The notes beneath the pieces are model-generated. The model was not told the DNA's origin, did no database searches, and worked only from the letters and a program-made list of their open reading frames with translations. Of a stretch of 64,000 nucleotides of DNA, positions 33,701-47,828 are shown in pieces. Every line of letters begins with the position of its first letter. Within the stretch, counting starts at the first letter, position 1. Location of the stretch: NCBI GenBank assembly GCA_012934845.2, contig WNNJ02002430.1, positions 1 through 64,000 on the forward strand, in the 5' to 3' direction. Position numbers and translations under genes: made by a program. This DNA is from Pomphorhynchus laevis. Its lineage: Eukaryota; Acanthocephala; Palaeacanthocephala; Echinorhynchida; Pomphorhynchidae.

Positions 33701-36700
33701 AAGGGTATCCGTGACATTGTTGATATCACCGTAAACCAAACAGGATTCGTTAAAACCTGTGGATCCACTGACGCTATCCACGCAGCACTACTGCTCCTAG
33801 AAAAACACTTAAAGAAAAAATCAGCCACTCCACGTTGTATTCTTGGATTTTGAAAAGGCTTTTGATTGTGTACCACATGAATTAATATGGTATACGCTGC
33901 GTCAGCATCAAGTCCTGGAACATCTAATCCATGGGTGATGCTGCTCTACGAGAATACCGAAAGTCGGGTTCTAAGTGCAGCTAGAATATCACAGCCATTT
34001 CAAATATCAGTGGGGGTCCATCAAGGAAGTGCTCTCTCACCGGCATATTCAACACAGTTATGAACGCTACAACGCGTGATATCCAAAAGTCGATTCCATA
34101 TACAATTCTTTACGCTGACGATGTCTGGCTGGCGGCGGACAACAAAATGGACCTGGAGGAATCAACCACTGTATGGAATAACCGACTCGCACAATACGGA
34201 CAACGACTTAATCTAGACAAGACCGAATACCTCACAACAGACCCACATGAAAGTGGCACCATTAATATAAATGGCTTTGACCTGAAACGTATTCAAGTAC
34301 CTCGGAACCATACTCTCGGCAAGCGGCGACGTGACTTATTAAGTCAATGCCCGAATAAGCTCAGCGTGGACAAAATAGCGAGCGACGAGAGGTGTTTTAT
34401 ATGAACGTCGCATCAAGGATCACCTGAAATCAAAGATCTAACGCTCAATCATTCGCCCTGTGGCTATGTACGGCAGAGAGTGCTTGCGTATTACCAAGGC
34501 AGCGGAACGAGGCTTTGCGGTCATGGAGACGAAAATGCTGCGGTGGATAAGCGGAATTACACGGTATGACAACGTGAGAAATATGGACATCCTCCAATGA
34601 TACGGCGTCGCCCCTATCGTAAAAAAATGCAAGGGGCCAGACTACGGTGGTATGGCCACGTGTCGCGGAGTGAAAATTATTCCCTTGCAAAAACCGCCTT
34701 AAATTAAATCAGCTAACTGAGTCTACGTATTTAATATAATTACAAAATAAACAAAACATAATAATGCTAAATCAAAATTTAATAATTAAATAATAAAATT
34801 AATAATTGTTTTTAGATTTTCTATAATTTAAATCAAGTTAAAAAAAATGAAATTTAAAATAAACGTCATTTTTATGAATTGACTAATAAATAACAGACGC
34901 TGTATCAGAATAAGAATAAGAGGTCATCAGGAGGAACTGCTATGCTATCAGGTTACGGCACCTAACTCCTCTACCCAACATAGCAGCGGGGCCAAATACA
35001 TGCTAATGATGTATTTCCTCTGAAATAACTATCTAGTATCTTATTCTAATACAAAGTATATTATTTATTATCCATCCATAAAAATTTGCCGCTTAAGAGT
35101 TTAAATTTATTCTTTAAATTATTGTGTTGATTTATATATTTTACTATTTTCTGCTCGATGTTATTTTTATAGTAACCTAGTTTAAAATATGTATCTATTA
35201 AATTATTTAAATGATTTTGAAGAAAGTTAATATCATTACATATTGTTGCAATTCTTAAATTAAATCAGCTAACTGAGTCTACGTATTGTTTTATAATTAT
35301 AAAATAAACAAAACAAAATAATGCTAAATCAAAATTTAATAATTAAATAATAAAAAAATTGGTTTTAGATTTTCTATAATTTAAATCAAGTTAAAAAAAA
35401 TAAAAATAAAAAATAAAATTTAAAATAAACGTCATTTTTATGAATTGACTAATAAATAACAGACGTTGTATCAGAATAAGAATTAGAGGTCATCAGGAGG
35501 AACTGCTATGCTATCAGGTTTCGGCCCCTAACTCCTCTACCCAACATAGCAGCGGGGCCAAATACATGCTAATGATGTATTTCCTCTGAAATAACTATCT
35601 AGTATCTTATTCTAATGCAAAGTATATTATTTATTATCCATCCATAAAAATTTGCCACTTAAGAGTTTAAATTTATTCTTTATATTATTGTGTTGATTTA
35701 TATATTTTACTATTTTCTGCTTGATGTTATTTTTATAGTAACCTAGTTTAAAATATGTATCTATTAAATTATTTAAATGATTTTGAAGAAAGCCAATATC
35801 ATTACATATTGTTGCAATTCTTAAAATTTCATTATTTAATGTATTATATTTTATATTATATGGTATGCATGAATGCTCATGCAAAAATATGTTTCTTGTA
35901 AATTTAAATATGTCATCTTTACGATATAAATTAATAGTAGTTTTAGTTAATGTTAATTTAATGTTCATATCTAGATATACACCTTCTTTATCATTAATAT
36001 TGGTTTTGTTAAGAATAAGGCTTTCTGGATAAATGTGCTCACTAATTGAATAAAAATTATTAGAATTAAATACACATATATCATCAATGTATCGAAACAT
36101 ATATTTCATATATTTATATTGTTTAGATTTAGTTTTTACACAGTTATGAACAAATTCATATTCTATAAAGCTTAAAAACAAGTCAGCTATAATTGGGCTA
36201 CTATTACCACCCATTGGAACACCTTTTACTTGTCTAAATATAGATGTCCCTACTTTTAAATAATTTTGATTTATCAAAATATTTAAGGATTCTATTAATT
36301 CAATTTTATCCATATATTTATATTTATTTGATGGTTTAATTTTTGTTAGATAGGCGTTATAATTATTATAACATATATATGTATATCTTTTTCCGAATAT
36401 AAGATTAATTAATTTTACTAACGCTTCTTTAATATCTACTAAATCTAGATTTGTATAAAGCGTACTAAAATCGTATGTATTTATATTTTGAAAATTTATT
36501 CCTTTTGTCTGTTCTAAAAATTCTTTTGTAGAATTAATACTGAAATAGTGTTTTATACCAGTATTAATTTCGATTACCTTGCAATATTTTTTAAAATGTG
36601 CTTTAATTACTTTAAGTATTTTATTCATATAGACAGAAAGTGGTTTTAATGTACATTTAAACGCACTACATATGAACCTAGGTTTTATTGGATTTTTATG

Positions 36701-39700
36701 TAATTTTGGATTCCAATATAATATAGGTATAGTTTTATTATCTAATTCAACCTTTATACCCTTTTTATCCATTATAGAACAGTGACTTGTAATAATTGTT
36801 TCTAAACTCAACTCACTACGTTCATATGTTGGATTTACATTTAAATCATTAGAATTAACCTCTTTCATTAGTATATCATAATAAAGCTTTTTGCATATGA
36901 AGACAAAGTTATTACTAGCTTTATCAATAGTTGTTATTATATAGTTATCCTTTAATTTAGTAAGTTCTTTATACATATCTTTATTAATTTTATCTTTTCT
37001 TTTATAATTGTTTGTTATTTTCATTTTATTTTTAATTTTATCAAATATATAATCTTTCCAAATTTTTATCTTAGATATATTCGAGCTTTCACTATTAATC
37101 AGCTTACTAAAGTAATCATTTAAGTTATTATATAACGAATTGTAAATTTTATTTTTGTCGTTGTTATTATTTAATCTATATTTATACCCTTTTGATAGCA
37201 GCTTTCTTAATTCACAATTTTCAATTAATTCTAGATTATGGGTACATATATGTTCATTTATTTTATCAAAACTAAGACTTTTACAATTGCATTCTGTTTT
37301 CCATTATGTTTCTAATATTATCGTTACATATTGATTTTAATTCTTTATTATAATTACAAATTTTTCGTCCTAATGGTGGTAGGAGTTTATACCTTATTTT
37401 AGGAATATATTTACTTAAATCTGACCCTATTATTTCTTTACTTTTAGAATTATTTAAAAGTCCGGCTATATTTATGTTATCTATACATTTATTAATGAAG
37501 TTTATGGTTAATGTATATTTTCTATTGTTATTATTAACATTTATTGTACGATTATAGTATTTTGTATTACAATAACTGTCTATTATACAACTTAGCCTAT
37601 CATAGTCGTTAATTAATTTTTGATTTATTGAACATATGATATCTTTAGAAAAACTTCTTATATTTACATAAAGATCTTTTAGCTTATTATCACTTAAAAG
37701 TTGTTTTAATATTTCTAATCGTTCATTTATATACATATTTTTTTAATATTTTTAACTCTATTTTCTCTATTCCTTTTGTCACCATGACTTCTTGGTTTGC
37801 GTTTAACTGGATTATTATAATATAGTTGTTTATTATGTATTATACTACTTCTGCCAATTCCTTGTACCACGTCATTCAATCCTAATGGGTACATGGAATT
37901 AAGCGTTTTAATCCAAAAATCTTCTTTTTCTAATAGTTTTTGATTTAATATTGAAATGTTTTCTTCGATAATATGTTCTAAAATAAATAATTTACAGTTT
38001 TTAATATCATGTCCTATTAATCTCATATGTTTATGAAATATAGTTTGACTATTATGCTGTATATTATATATGTGTTGCCTAAACCTAGTTTTTAACATTT
38101 GATATGTTTTTTCTATATATTGCAATCCACATGTACATTGTATAAGATACACTACACCTGCGGTATTGCAGTTACAATTATTATTAATATTTAATGAAAA
38201 ACATTTGTTTGTCGTATTACTTACGATACGTATGAGATCATAGGTATAAGATAAGGTGCCTATGATCTCAATAAGTATGAGATCATTAGCAAACGCCCGA
38301 GAGGTCGACCCAAGCACCGATGGTTAGATGGCCTTCACACAGATCTCAAGGCAGCTGGACTTCACCCAGACCAAGCCGAAAATAGTGCGAAATAGAGGGC
38401 TAAATCGCACATAGCCGACCCCGGCTCAAAGCGGGACAAAGGCTGAAGAATAAGAAGAATGAGTTTATTACCATTTAACCGGGTAGAAGTAAGTTGCGAC
38501 TCACTGTTATATACTTTAATTTTTAAAACAAATGTCAATAAAGCAACATTATAGTTTAAAAATTTTAAAAGTTAGTGAAATGGCGCGAGGAAATCTATTG
38601 AACAATATATGGTTATATACTGGAGATATTATATAGTTATTAAAGGAGCAAACTTAATACCGGTGGTAACTCTGGCGCATACAGGCACAATATTCTCTCT
38701 CTTAAACACTGAGAAAGTGAATTGAGGATAAGTATTTTCCGATTTTGAGTTCGGTTCTTTCAAAATCCCTAGCAATTAACCAGACAGCAGTTTCATAGTA
38801 CTGACAACTTTGATAATAAATACTAAACCCATAATCTTCTTCCATTTCAAATATATAGTTATTACATGAACAAATTTTGTTTGAACGAATTTCGAACAAA
38901 TTAAAAAATAATAAATAATTATATTAAATACTTCCTTTTATTATTTAAAAGTAATCTACACTAGCGGACTAGTTAAAAACAAACCAAAATATGAGTTTGT
39001 TACTTATGAAATCCCAGGTATGGAATGCCCTGCAAATTATTTTTGGGCAACCAAAATATGAGTTTTTCACTTATAAAAACCCATGTTTAAATGCCCAGCA
39101 AATAATTTTTGGGCAAATAAAAGCTGGCTTTACAACGAGAATAAAACAGCGTAAATATAATTTGAAAATTGATTTTGGTTCGTTGTCTTGGAACATAGCC
39201 AGACAACTGATAACAGAAAGCATACATATTCAGCGTTAGCATAACAGATGAATTGTAATAAAGAAAATTGGAAGTTTTCTATCTTATTAGCACACTACAA
39301 ATGCAATAGAGTTGTATATCAGTATTTCCTCATTGGTTTCCTAAGTTTTTTTTATTAGATGTATACATTACTTTTTTATTTATTTTTTCATGTCAATGCA
39401 TAATATTTGAAAATGACTATTGCAAAAGTCGAAAATATGTGAAAAATAATTTCTTATTTTATTCTTTCTCGTAAAGTTTGAACGCCTTATACAATATAAA
39501 ATAAAATCTAATCGTACATTAAAAAATTATTCAAGAATTATTAATTAAATAATTCTTAAAGAATTAAAAGACATCACAGGAAAATCAGGAAAAGTAGAAT
39601 CAACACTGGATAAACACTGTTTTAAAATAATACATTTATATTTATAATTTTGTTTCATTGAAATTATCATAAAAAGTCATGGATGTGCCTGCCGTGCAAT

Positions 39701-42700
39701 TACAAACATTCAAAATGATAAAACAAAATCCAACATATTTGTAAAGTATACTACAAATCAGATCAGATAACTGAGTTTACTTATTTTATACCAAATATAA
39801 AAATAAATAAAGATAAATAATAAAAAAAATTATAGAATTTGTTCGCTTCTTGAATAGAAATAAATTGAAGTTAAATGTCGTCTTCACGATATAAATTAAA
39901 AGTGGTTTTTATTGATGTTAATTTAATGTTCATATCTAAATATAAACATTCTTTGTCATTAATATTGGTTTTATTAAGTATGAGGCTACGTGGATAAATT
40001 TGTTCTCTCATTGAACAATAATTCAATAATCTATTAAATAATTTAAATAATTTTAAAGAAAGCCAATATCATTACATATTGTTGCAATTCTTAAAATTTC
40101 ATTATTTAATGTATTATATTTTATATTATATGGTACGCATGAATGCTCATGCATAAATATGTTTATTGTAAATTTAAATATGTCATCTTTACGATATAAA
40201 TTAAAAGTAGTTCTAATTGATGTTAATTTGATATTCACATCTAGGTATGTACCTTCGTTATCATTAATATTGGCTTTATTAAGAATGAGGCTACCTGAAT
40301 AAATTTGGTCACTAATTGAATAAAAATTATTAGAATTAAATACACATATATCATCAATGTATCGAAACATATATTTCATATCTTTATATAATTTAGATTT
40401 ATTTTTTACACAGTTATGAACAAATTCATATTCTATATATTCAATACATAAAATATAAATAGAAAAGTCTATTCTAAATATACTATTAAAACAATATAAT
40501 AAATATAATAATTATAATAAATATTTTTCACTTATTATTTTGAAATATACAACACATGTGAATGTAAAAGTTGTGGCTCATGCATGTGAAAATGATCATC
40601 TCTGACATTCTACTTTGCCAATTGAAGATGAAAGTTTTCATGTATCAAATAATGTATTCACGGATGCGCAAGCAAGATGATACAGCTGGCATTTTCTACA
40701 TAAAAATATATTTTTATTTCTTTATAAAAACAGGTTAATAATATATCGGTAGAACAAATCAGATCATATTTTTGAGTAATAAATAAAAGCAAAAATTTAA
40801 ATAATAAATAATTATATAAAATTTTATACACTTTATATTTAAATAAAGTTGAAATTGAAAACTGAAATTTAAATAAAATCAATTTGTATGAATTGACTTA
40901 TAAAAAGACGATGTATAAGAATAAGGATTATACGTCTTCAGGAGAAATCGCTATGCTATCAGATTTCGACCCTTTTTCGTTGACACAACATTGCAGCGAA
41001 GTCAAATACGCGATATTGACGTATTTCCTATGATGAAATTATTATTTAGTGTACCTTATTCTAACACAAAGCATTTTGTTTATTAGCAATCCATAAAAAT
41101 TTTTAGATTATTAGTTAAAAAAGTTTGAGATTAACACCTTAAAAAATTTTGAGATATAAATAACATACACTTAAACACACATTTCAGCCAATTAAACGTG
41201 ACTTAAAAACTTAACGAACAACATACCGACGTACCAAACCAACGTACCAAACCGACAGATCGAACCGACGTACCGAAACAAGCCCAGATAAATACCATAC
41301 AAATTCTCAAAACGATTAAGCGAACAAACGAACAACATTGTATCCCGGAACTACATGACAAATTGAGATTATCAAGAACACGGAAGGGTTAGCAGTCCTG
41401 CTTCAGGAATGCTCCAAAAACATTAATCGCAAGCCAATGCCCTAATGTCCCGAATCAGGAGGAGCTAATCGTTACCGACCGTGTATCGCTCCTAGACTTG
41501 GCGCTTGACGTCTTGAACATCAACGTCCGATTGATTAGCATAATTCCTCGCCCAGCTCATTCAGTCCTCGCCATCAAACTTTCAATACTTACCGCAGCGG
41601 TCGCATCCAATCCGTCAAACTCATACGCCTGGCCAATGCTTCTAGCCTTTCCAAAAACGGTACTTCGCGTTCCCGACAGTCTTAATGAGCACGAGGCTCC
41701 TGGTAGTCTTTCTTTATAAGTTAAAAAGCGCTGTGAGGCGTATAAGATCGATGAGATCCGTCGTAAACTTCATTCAGCGTTGCGAGGAACTTCAGCGGGA
41801 GTTCAGGGGACGTCTCTCAGCAAGACGACTCTGACGATTTATTAAGAAGGCGGTACTCAGAAACGATAAAAGACGGCGATATTATCGAAACAATTCCTCT
41901 GGCAAGTAGTGCAAAGTCGTTAATGCCCGAGAGTTTCGAAACGCTGGAAAATCCCCGACAGTTACATCTACGACAAACAACAGTTTTCCGAAACGATAAA
42001 GTTATGTCATCTTGTCCAAACGTCACTACAAACCAGTTGGTAGTGACTTCTGAAGGGGTCTTGTTGTCCATTGGTTATTTTTCGAGAGCTTATGCGAGCT
42101 GTATCGCCGGGTTCCGCTCTTTGCACTTTTTGGGCCTTATTGGACCCTCAAGGAGCGCAGCTGGCGGTCGCCTAGTAGTGTCTTCGGTGTATTTTTAAAA
42201 CACTATTCCATCTGGAACAGTTCACCCTGCCATTAGTCCCATTTTCTTCGGTGCTCAATTATTAGCTTTCCGAAAAAATTGTGGGAGTGTTCGACCAATC
42301 GCCATCGGTTGTACGCTACGCCGCCTGATCGCTAAACTAGCCAGTCAGTACGCTCGTGACATGCTCGAAATGTCTTCCATCCTCATCAACTAGGAATTAG
42401 CGTCACAAGGAAAGCCAAAACTGAATTTCACGCCGGGAGGTCCTTCTTGAAATCTTGTTTACACAGGGATACAGCAATTGTAAAGCTGAATTTTTATAAT
42501 GCTTTTATAGTGTTGATCGCGGCTTAATACTGAGATGTGTCAATCAGAGTCTACCACGTTTATCGTCTTTCGTCAACGAATGCTACTGAACCAAGCAACT
42601 TGTACTTTGGCAAAAATGTGATTAACTCATCAGATGGCATACAGCAGGGCGATCAACCTGGACCAGCGTTATTCGCGTTGGCAGTCAACGAAATGGCGAA

Positions 42701-45700
42701 GTCCACAAAAAGCTCTTTGTCCACTTGGTACCTCGACGACTGCACTCTCGGTGGCAACGTTAATCTTCTTGTTACCACATCGATTTTATCAATCACTCCG
42801 CGGCGTTGGTTGGTCTCTGCCTGAATCCGGCAAAATCAGAAACCCAGCAACTTTAACAGTTCGGTATATAGCGTGGCTAGTGTTACAAAGAACGCAGAAA
42901 CTAAGAAAGTTTACAAATATGCTAACATTGACATCCGCCAATATATTTTCATACCAGTAGCAGTTGAAAGCACAGGAGCGATCGGGCCAGTATCTCTAAC
43001 GTTCCTTCATGAACTCGGCATACGATCAATCCGCGCAACTTCCGAACTCTGAGCCCGTCTTTCCTGTTCCAACGGATCAGCGTAGCCGTTCAGCGGGGAA
43101 AAGCAGCATGTATAATAGATCGCATGACCGGAGGTGGGTCGTCAATGCTGCTTCCGTGATGGGTAGAAGCGTGATGTTTTCGTATCTACGTCGGTTCGGC
43201 TTGAACTTATCAAGACAGCACGACATTTAATAACACATTTGATTTTTGATGCAACTAGTATAACTTAATTGCAATAAACAGATATTTCAATACCCAACTG
43301 CAAGCGTGTCGTAGTAATGAAGTTGTAACTGCGTTTTACTACTATCCTAACATCCGAAATTAATAAATTGCAAACATAAACGAAGTAGATAAATTAAAAA
43401 AATTAAATTTTATATAATTTTCAATTGATATTTATATAACATTTACAAATTTTCCCCTACAAAATATTTAGTCGGCACAGAATGGTGGATAAAAAAATCA
43501 TACCTTGAATATACTTGTGGGGATGTGTCCCTAAGACGAATTAAGTTCTGTTGAATTTGTATAATCGACATTAATGCTCGAGGATTTGTGTATAAAGCAC
43601 GAATTTCAGGTATTGACCACTTAAATAACAAGTTGTAAATATTAACAAATTACAATGAGTTTTATGTATGAAAAAATTTAAATTTTTATTAATTTTAATT
43701 TTTTTTATTAGTTTTCAATTTTTATTGGTTTTAAAATTTCAATTTTTATCAATAGATAGGAAGGTTGGGAGTATTTATCAAATGAAATTACCATTTGATT
43801 TAATAAATGCTACTAACCTTCCTATCTACAACTAATATTGAAAAAGCTCGTATGTGAAGAGTGAAAATTTAATTTAATAAATGTTTTCAACCTTTCTATC
43901 TATAACTAATAAGTTTTATGTCACACAAATATCTGTTATAATGCTAGCAAAATTATTAAAATTCTGGTAATTAACAAGTAACTAGAAAATTAAATATTAA
44001 TTTTGCAGAATAAAATTGTAACTTTTATTTTACCTGACTTATAAACTCATGAACTACACGGTGTACTTGTTCTCTTTGTCTTTCGTCCTGTACAAATCCA
44101 TATGTACGCAGCAGATTAAGTAGAATACTAGGATCGCGGATAAAATTATCTATATTTGGGTTAAAACTGGATGCCCGCAGCATGTCGATTAACATGCCAG
44201 GATTTTCAGCAGCGTCTACTAATAATTGGCGTAGCTGTTGAGGGTTCATCGTAGAATACCGAGCTATAAAAAGTTAAAAGCAGATAAAGGAATTCGAATA
44301 GTCTTTTAGAAAAATCTAAAATATTAGTAGATATTCAAAAAATTTAGATTATAGACAAATATTACGAGAATTAAAAATAATTCCATTCTATTCAGAAATA
44401 AAGTTAGTTAACTAACAAAGAACTTTTACATGTTCGACGAGTTATTAGTAAACTTTTACATTTTCAACAAGTTTTCAGTCTTTTATAGAATATCCTTTAA
44501 AGACTGCAAACGATATTTGAATTTCGAATTTTGGATCAATAAACAGTAATTAATTTCACTATTTCACTAGCTTAGGCATAAAAAATACAATTTGTTCAAA
44601 ACAAATCGCACGTTTTGTTTCTGATGATAAAGTTACCAAAATTTAAAAATTAAGAAGTGTTTATTAAACTTGAATCAAAATTCCAAATTTAATAAATGAA
44701 TCAATATTAGTTATTTTTAATTTATGTTTTCCTTTTTATAAAAAAAATAAAAAATGTCGAAAGAAGAAAAGGCATCCGCCAACAGAACATTATTGTTGTT
44801 AAAACCAATATTTCGGTTTCGAAGCGGTACCATTTTAAAAATAATCTACAAGGTAAAAACAAAACACATTAGCAAATCATACAATGTGCAGGGTATTTTA
44901 AGTGAGCAAAGTATGATTGTTGGGTTTTTATCATTGTTGGGTGTTTTTGTCTAATTAATATTGCTTCTTTTATTTTTCGCAGCATGATGTCAGGTTCAAA
45001 TAAGATCACTGATGGGGACTAAAATTTATAGTGTTCAGTTGCAATTACGTGGTCAGCAACATAAGAATTTGCCGTTGTACGAATTGTTGCTTTATGTTCC
45101 CTATTCTGATTTTTAAGTCGCGACCGATTTCACCAATGTAAACAGCACCACAATCATGACATGCTAATTCGTGGATAATCCCGACCACGGTAGAATTCTT
45201 AAGTGCGCTTTATCTTCTTTTAATTGTAATCATTGGTTTGCTGCATGGAATTATTCGGATAGGGAGATTAAAATCGCTAACTAATTTCCAGCTCTGTTGA
45301 AAAATATCTTAGTCGTTATTCCGTTATCTGGTAACGTGAGGAAAAACTTAGCTGGAAGCGGACCTTCTCTCAATACTCTCTAACTACGCCAATTTCTGCT
45401 AACCTTGTCAACAGTATGCGCTAGAAAACTACAGGGACAACCCAAACGCACAAATGGTTCAGTTTAACGTTGAAGCTCATCTTCTCTTATGGTAAAATTA
45501 CTGCAAACATTAGAAGCCCTTAAACAAAACGAGGCAAAAATACAAAATTTAGTATGTTTGGCGTGACAACTATCCCAACGAATATAGAGATTAGTGTCAG
45601 TAGGTTTCTTTACACCAAGGTTAGAAATCTGGACTCTGACGAATTAAATAACATAGCTATTAACTATCAATTACAAAATTAACTATTAATAACAAAATTA

Positions 45701-47797
45701 ATAATAACATTTAACTATTAATAATATAATTCTATACTATACTATAATACTATGTGTGTTTTTTGTATGAAATTTAATAATTATAAAACAATTTTTTATA
45801 AATTACAATTAACTTAATAAACGATTATTTTTAACATAAACCTTTATTGTCCAATGATACGTTCGATGTGCTATTCAATTGTTCAGGGCGTTTAAACATC
45901 AAGAGGAATAAAAAAAAATTATTATTCACAAATGTTCGACTATTGCAATAGTCCTTTCAAGTGTTATGTTTTTATATAGTATAAAAACATAACACTTGTA
46001 TTATTAAACTATTAATAATATAATTCGATGCAATGATAAATATTAATTATGCTATTAATAGTAAATGTATTTGTGAAGATGTTTATATGTTTCATGTTTC
46101 AGATAAGTCACTGACGAAGCCGTAACACGATGAAAGCTTTGGCAATATATAATAACTAACTCAGCCTTTTATCTGATTAACTCTTAAATTCTAACAACAT
46201 GAAGCTGAGAGAAAAGCGGACATTTAATTCTAAATTTAATAAATGGATCTATATCGAAAATGATTTTGTTCAAAATCTAAAATAAAATTTAGAACCTACA
46301 ATATTAAAAGATGATTACCTATAAAATATATATTTATAAACTTAAAAATGATTAAATATCAAAAACAAAATACCAGTGTTTTCGCTTGATGTAGATTGCA
46401 AAGGCAAATCTAACGGGTTTGTGTTAGAAACATTTGATCTAGACGAATCGACTAAATTAAATGGCAATTGATTTAAACCGGATGCAGATCGATTATTCTG
46501 AAAAACGGTATTCTGAGATGCCCATGGGTTAGGCAGTGGGTCTGTATTTTCAGTTCCTACTTGACTAGTGTTAGCTGTAGTAGATGAACCTAAAACAGAA
46601 ATTTAAAAGACAAAATTAAAAAATCTATTAGAAACATATAAATCTACAACATTTATAAGATGTTGCAGATTGAATATTATAATTTAATATTCGAATTTTG
46701 TTGTTGTTGTTTTCGGAGAAGCAATACTTCAGACATAAATCATATCTAATATTTGAAAATCTAACAAACATTCTCATTTAATTCTGAGTTTTTACATTTA
46801 AGATGCTTTTAACTGCACAACAAAAGTACTTTTTGACAAGATAACAATTCGAACAAGTTCGATTACGAAAGAATACTTTAAAAAGAACTTTTATATTTGT
46901 TAATTCCCAGGAACTATCAGGTATAGTTAAACGACAAACTATCAAATAAATTCTCGGGTATATAGTTAAACGACAAAAAAATATTTTGATATTTCGTAGT
47001 AACTTCAGAAAATTTGCTGGAGATGCTAGCGAAAGTTAGTTACTAGCGAAATATCAAAATGATTTTTCTTGTAGTTCAACTATACCTAATAATTCCATTA
47101 AATCTGTATTAAAAATTTTAATACAGATCAGGATTGGTATATTTCTAAGAATTTTTATATTATTTGGTTTTAGTAGTAGATCGTTCTTTAAAACGGAAGG
47201 CAACACCCAAACTCGTAACCTGATAATTCCATTTAATCTGTATTAAAAATTATAATACAGATATGGATTGATATATTTCAAAGAATTTTTATATTATTTG
47301 GTTTTAGTAGTAGATCGTTCATTAAAACGGAAGGCAACACCCATTAAATGACAATAAAAATTAATTTTTTAACTATTTCGACAGAAACTGTAATCATCAA
47401 GAACGTTTTTATTGTAAGTTTTTATATCTAAGACAATTTCTTTAACTAATTTTTTAAATTGTCTTAGATATAAAAACTTACAATAAAAACGATCTTGATG
47501 ATGACAGAGTTTTTCTGTTGAAAAATATTTAAAAAAAATTGGTTTTCATTTTCATTTGCAGGGGATGGCCTTCCGTTTTTAACGAAAGGCCATGTTTCTT
47601 TTTAACAAAATTTTTCATCTTTCTTTTTAACGAAAGGCCATGCTGGTTAATTCGATTATTAACCAGCCTGGTTAATAGAGAAGTTAGGGGCCGAAACCTG
47701 ATAGCATAGCAGTTCCTACTGATTACCTCTAATTCTTATTCTGATACAACGTCTGTTATTTATTAGTCAATTCATAAAAATGACGTTTATTTTAAAT

Positions 47798-47828
<31 letters not shown>

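Larger units (their letters stand above)
34702..38240 (-). mobile_element. Naiad-type Penelope-like element (permuted domains)
   Basis: Read on the minus strand: GIY-YIG endonuclease (38,230-37,740), linker (37,736-37,281), CxC motif (37,277-37,291), RT (37,024-35,627), 3' UTR and tail ending near 35,257. A second partial copy with the last RT codons and the tail follows directly (35,256-34,702), giving a tandem pseudo-LTR-like arrangement. An endonuclease before the RT plus the CxC linker defines the Naiad/Chlamys group. The 5' end is truncated. Two or three frame breaks separate the domains; the RT itself is intact, so the insertion is fairly young. It sits inside the RTE LINE. Confidence 0.87.
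31490..38462 (+). mobile_element. RTE-type LINE, split by a Naiad PLE
   Basis: Direct repeats GTTTATTACCATTTAA at 31,474-31,489 and 38,463-38,478 are the target-site duplication. The left part (31,490-34,701) has a 5' UTR, endonuclease and RT; the right part (about 38,255-38,462) carries the C-terminus [15 protein letters not shown] followed by DPGSKRDKG and ends in GAATAAGAAGAATGA. Between them lies the Naiad insertion. The first 11 bases after the duplication are an inverted copy of the target. A GC-rich nested hairpin (GGCG...CGCC around GGCA...TGCC) opens the 5' UTR. It is clearly higher in GC than its surroundings. Confidence 0.88.

Noticed and set aside
35480-35530. CTGATGA and GAAAC in the Naiad tail as a permuted hammerhead
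   Set aside because: The possible stem II is out of register with GAAAC and no stem III can be formed; the crossing-helix fold explains the conserved bases better.
35627-37024. Selenocysteine codons in the Naiad RT
   Set aside because: The RT frame has no internal UGA at conserved positions and no SECIS-like element was recognised.
44754-44954. Small host gene
   Set aside because: No family resemblance, no splice context on the right strand, and composition like the surrounding intron.
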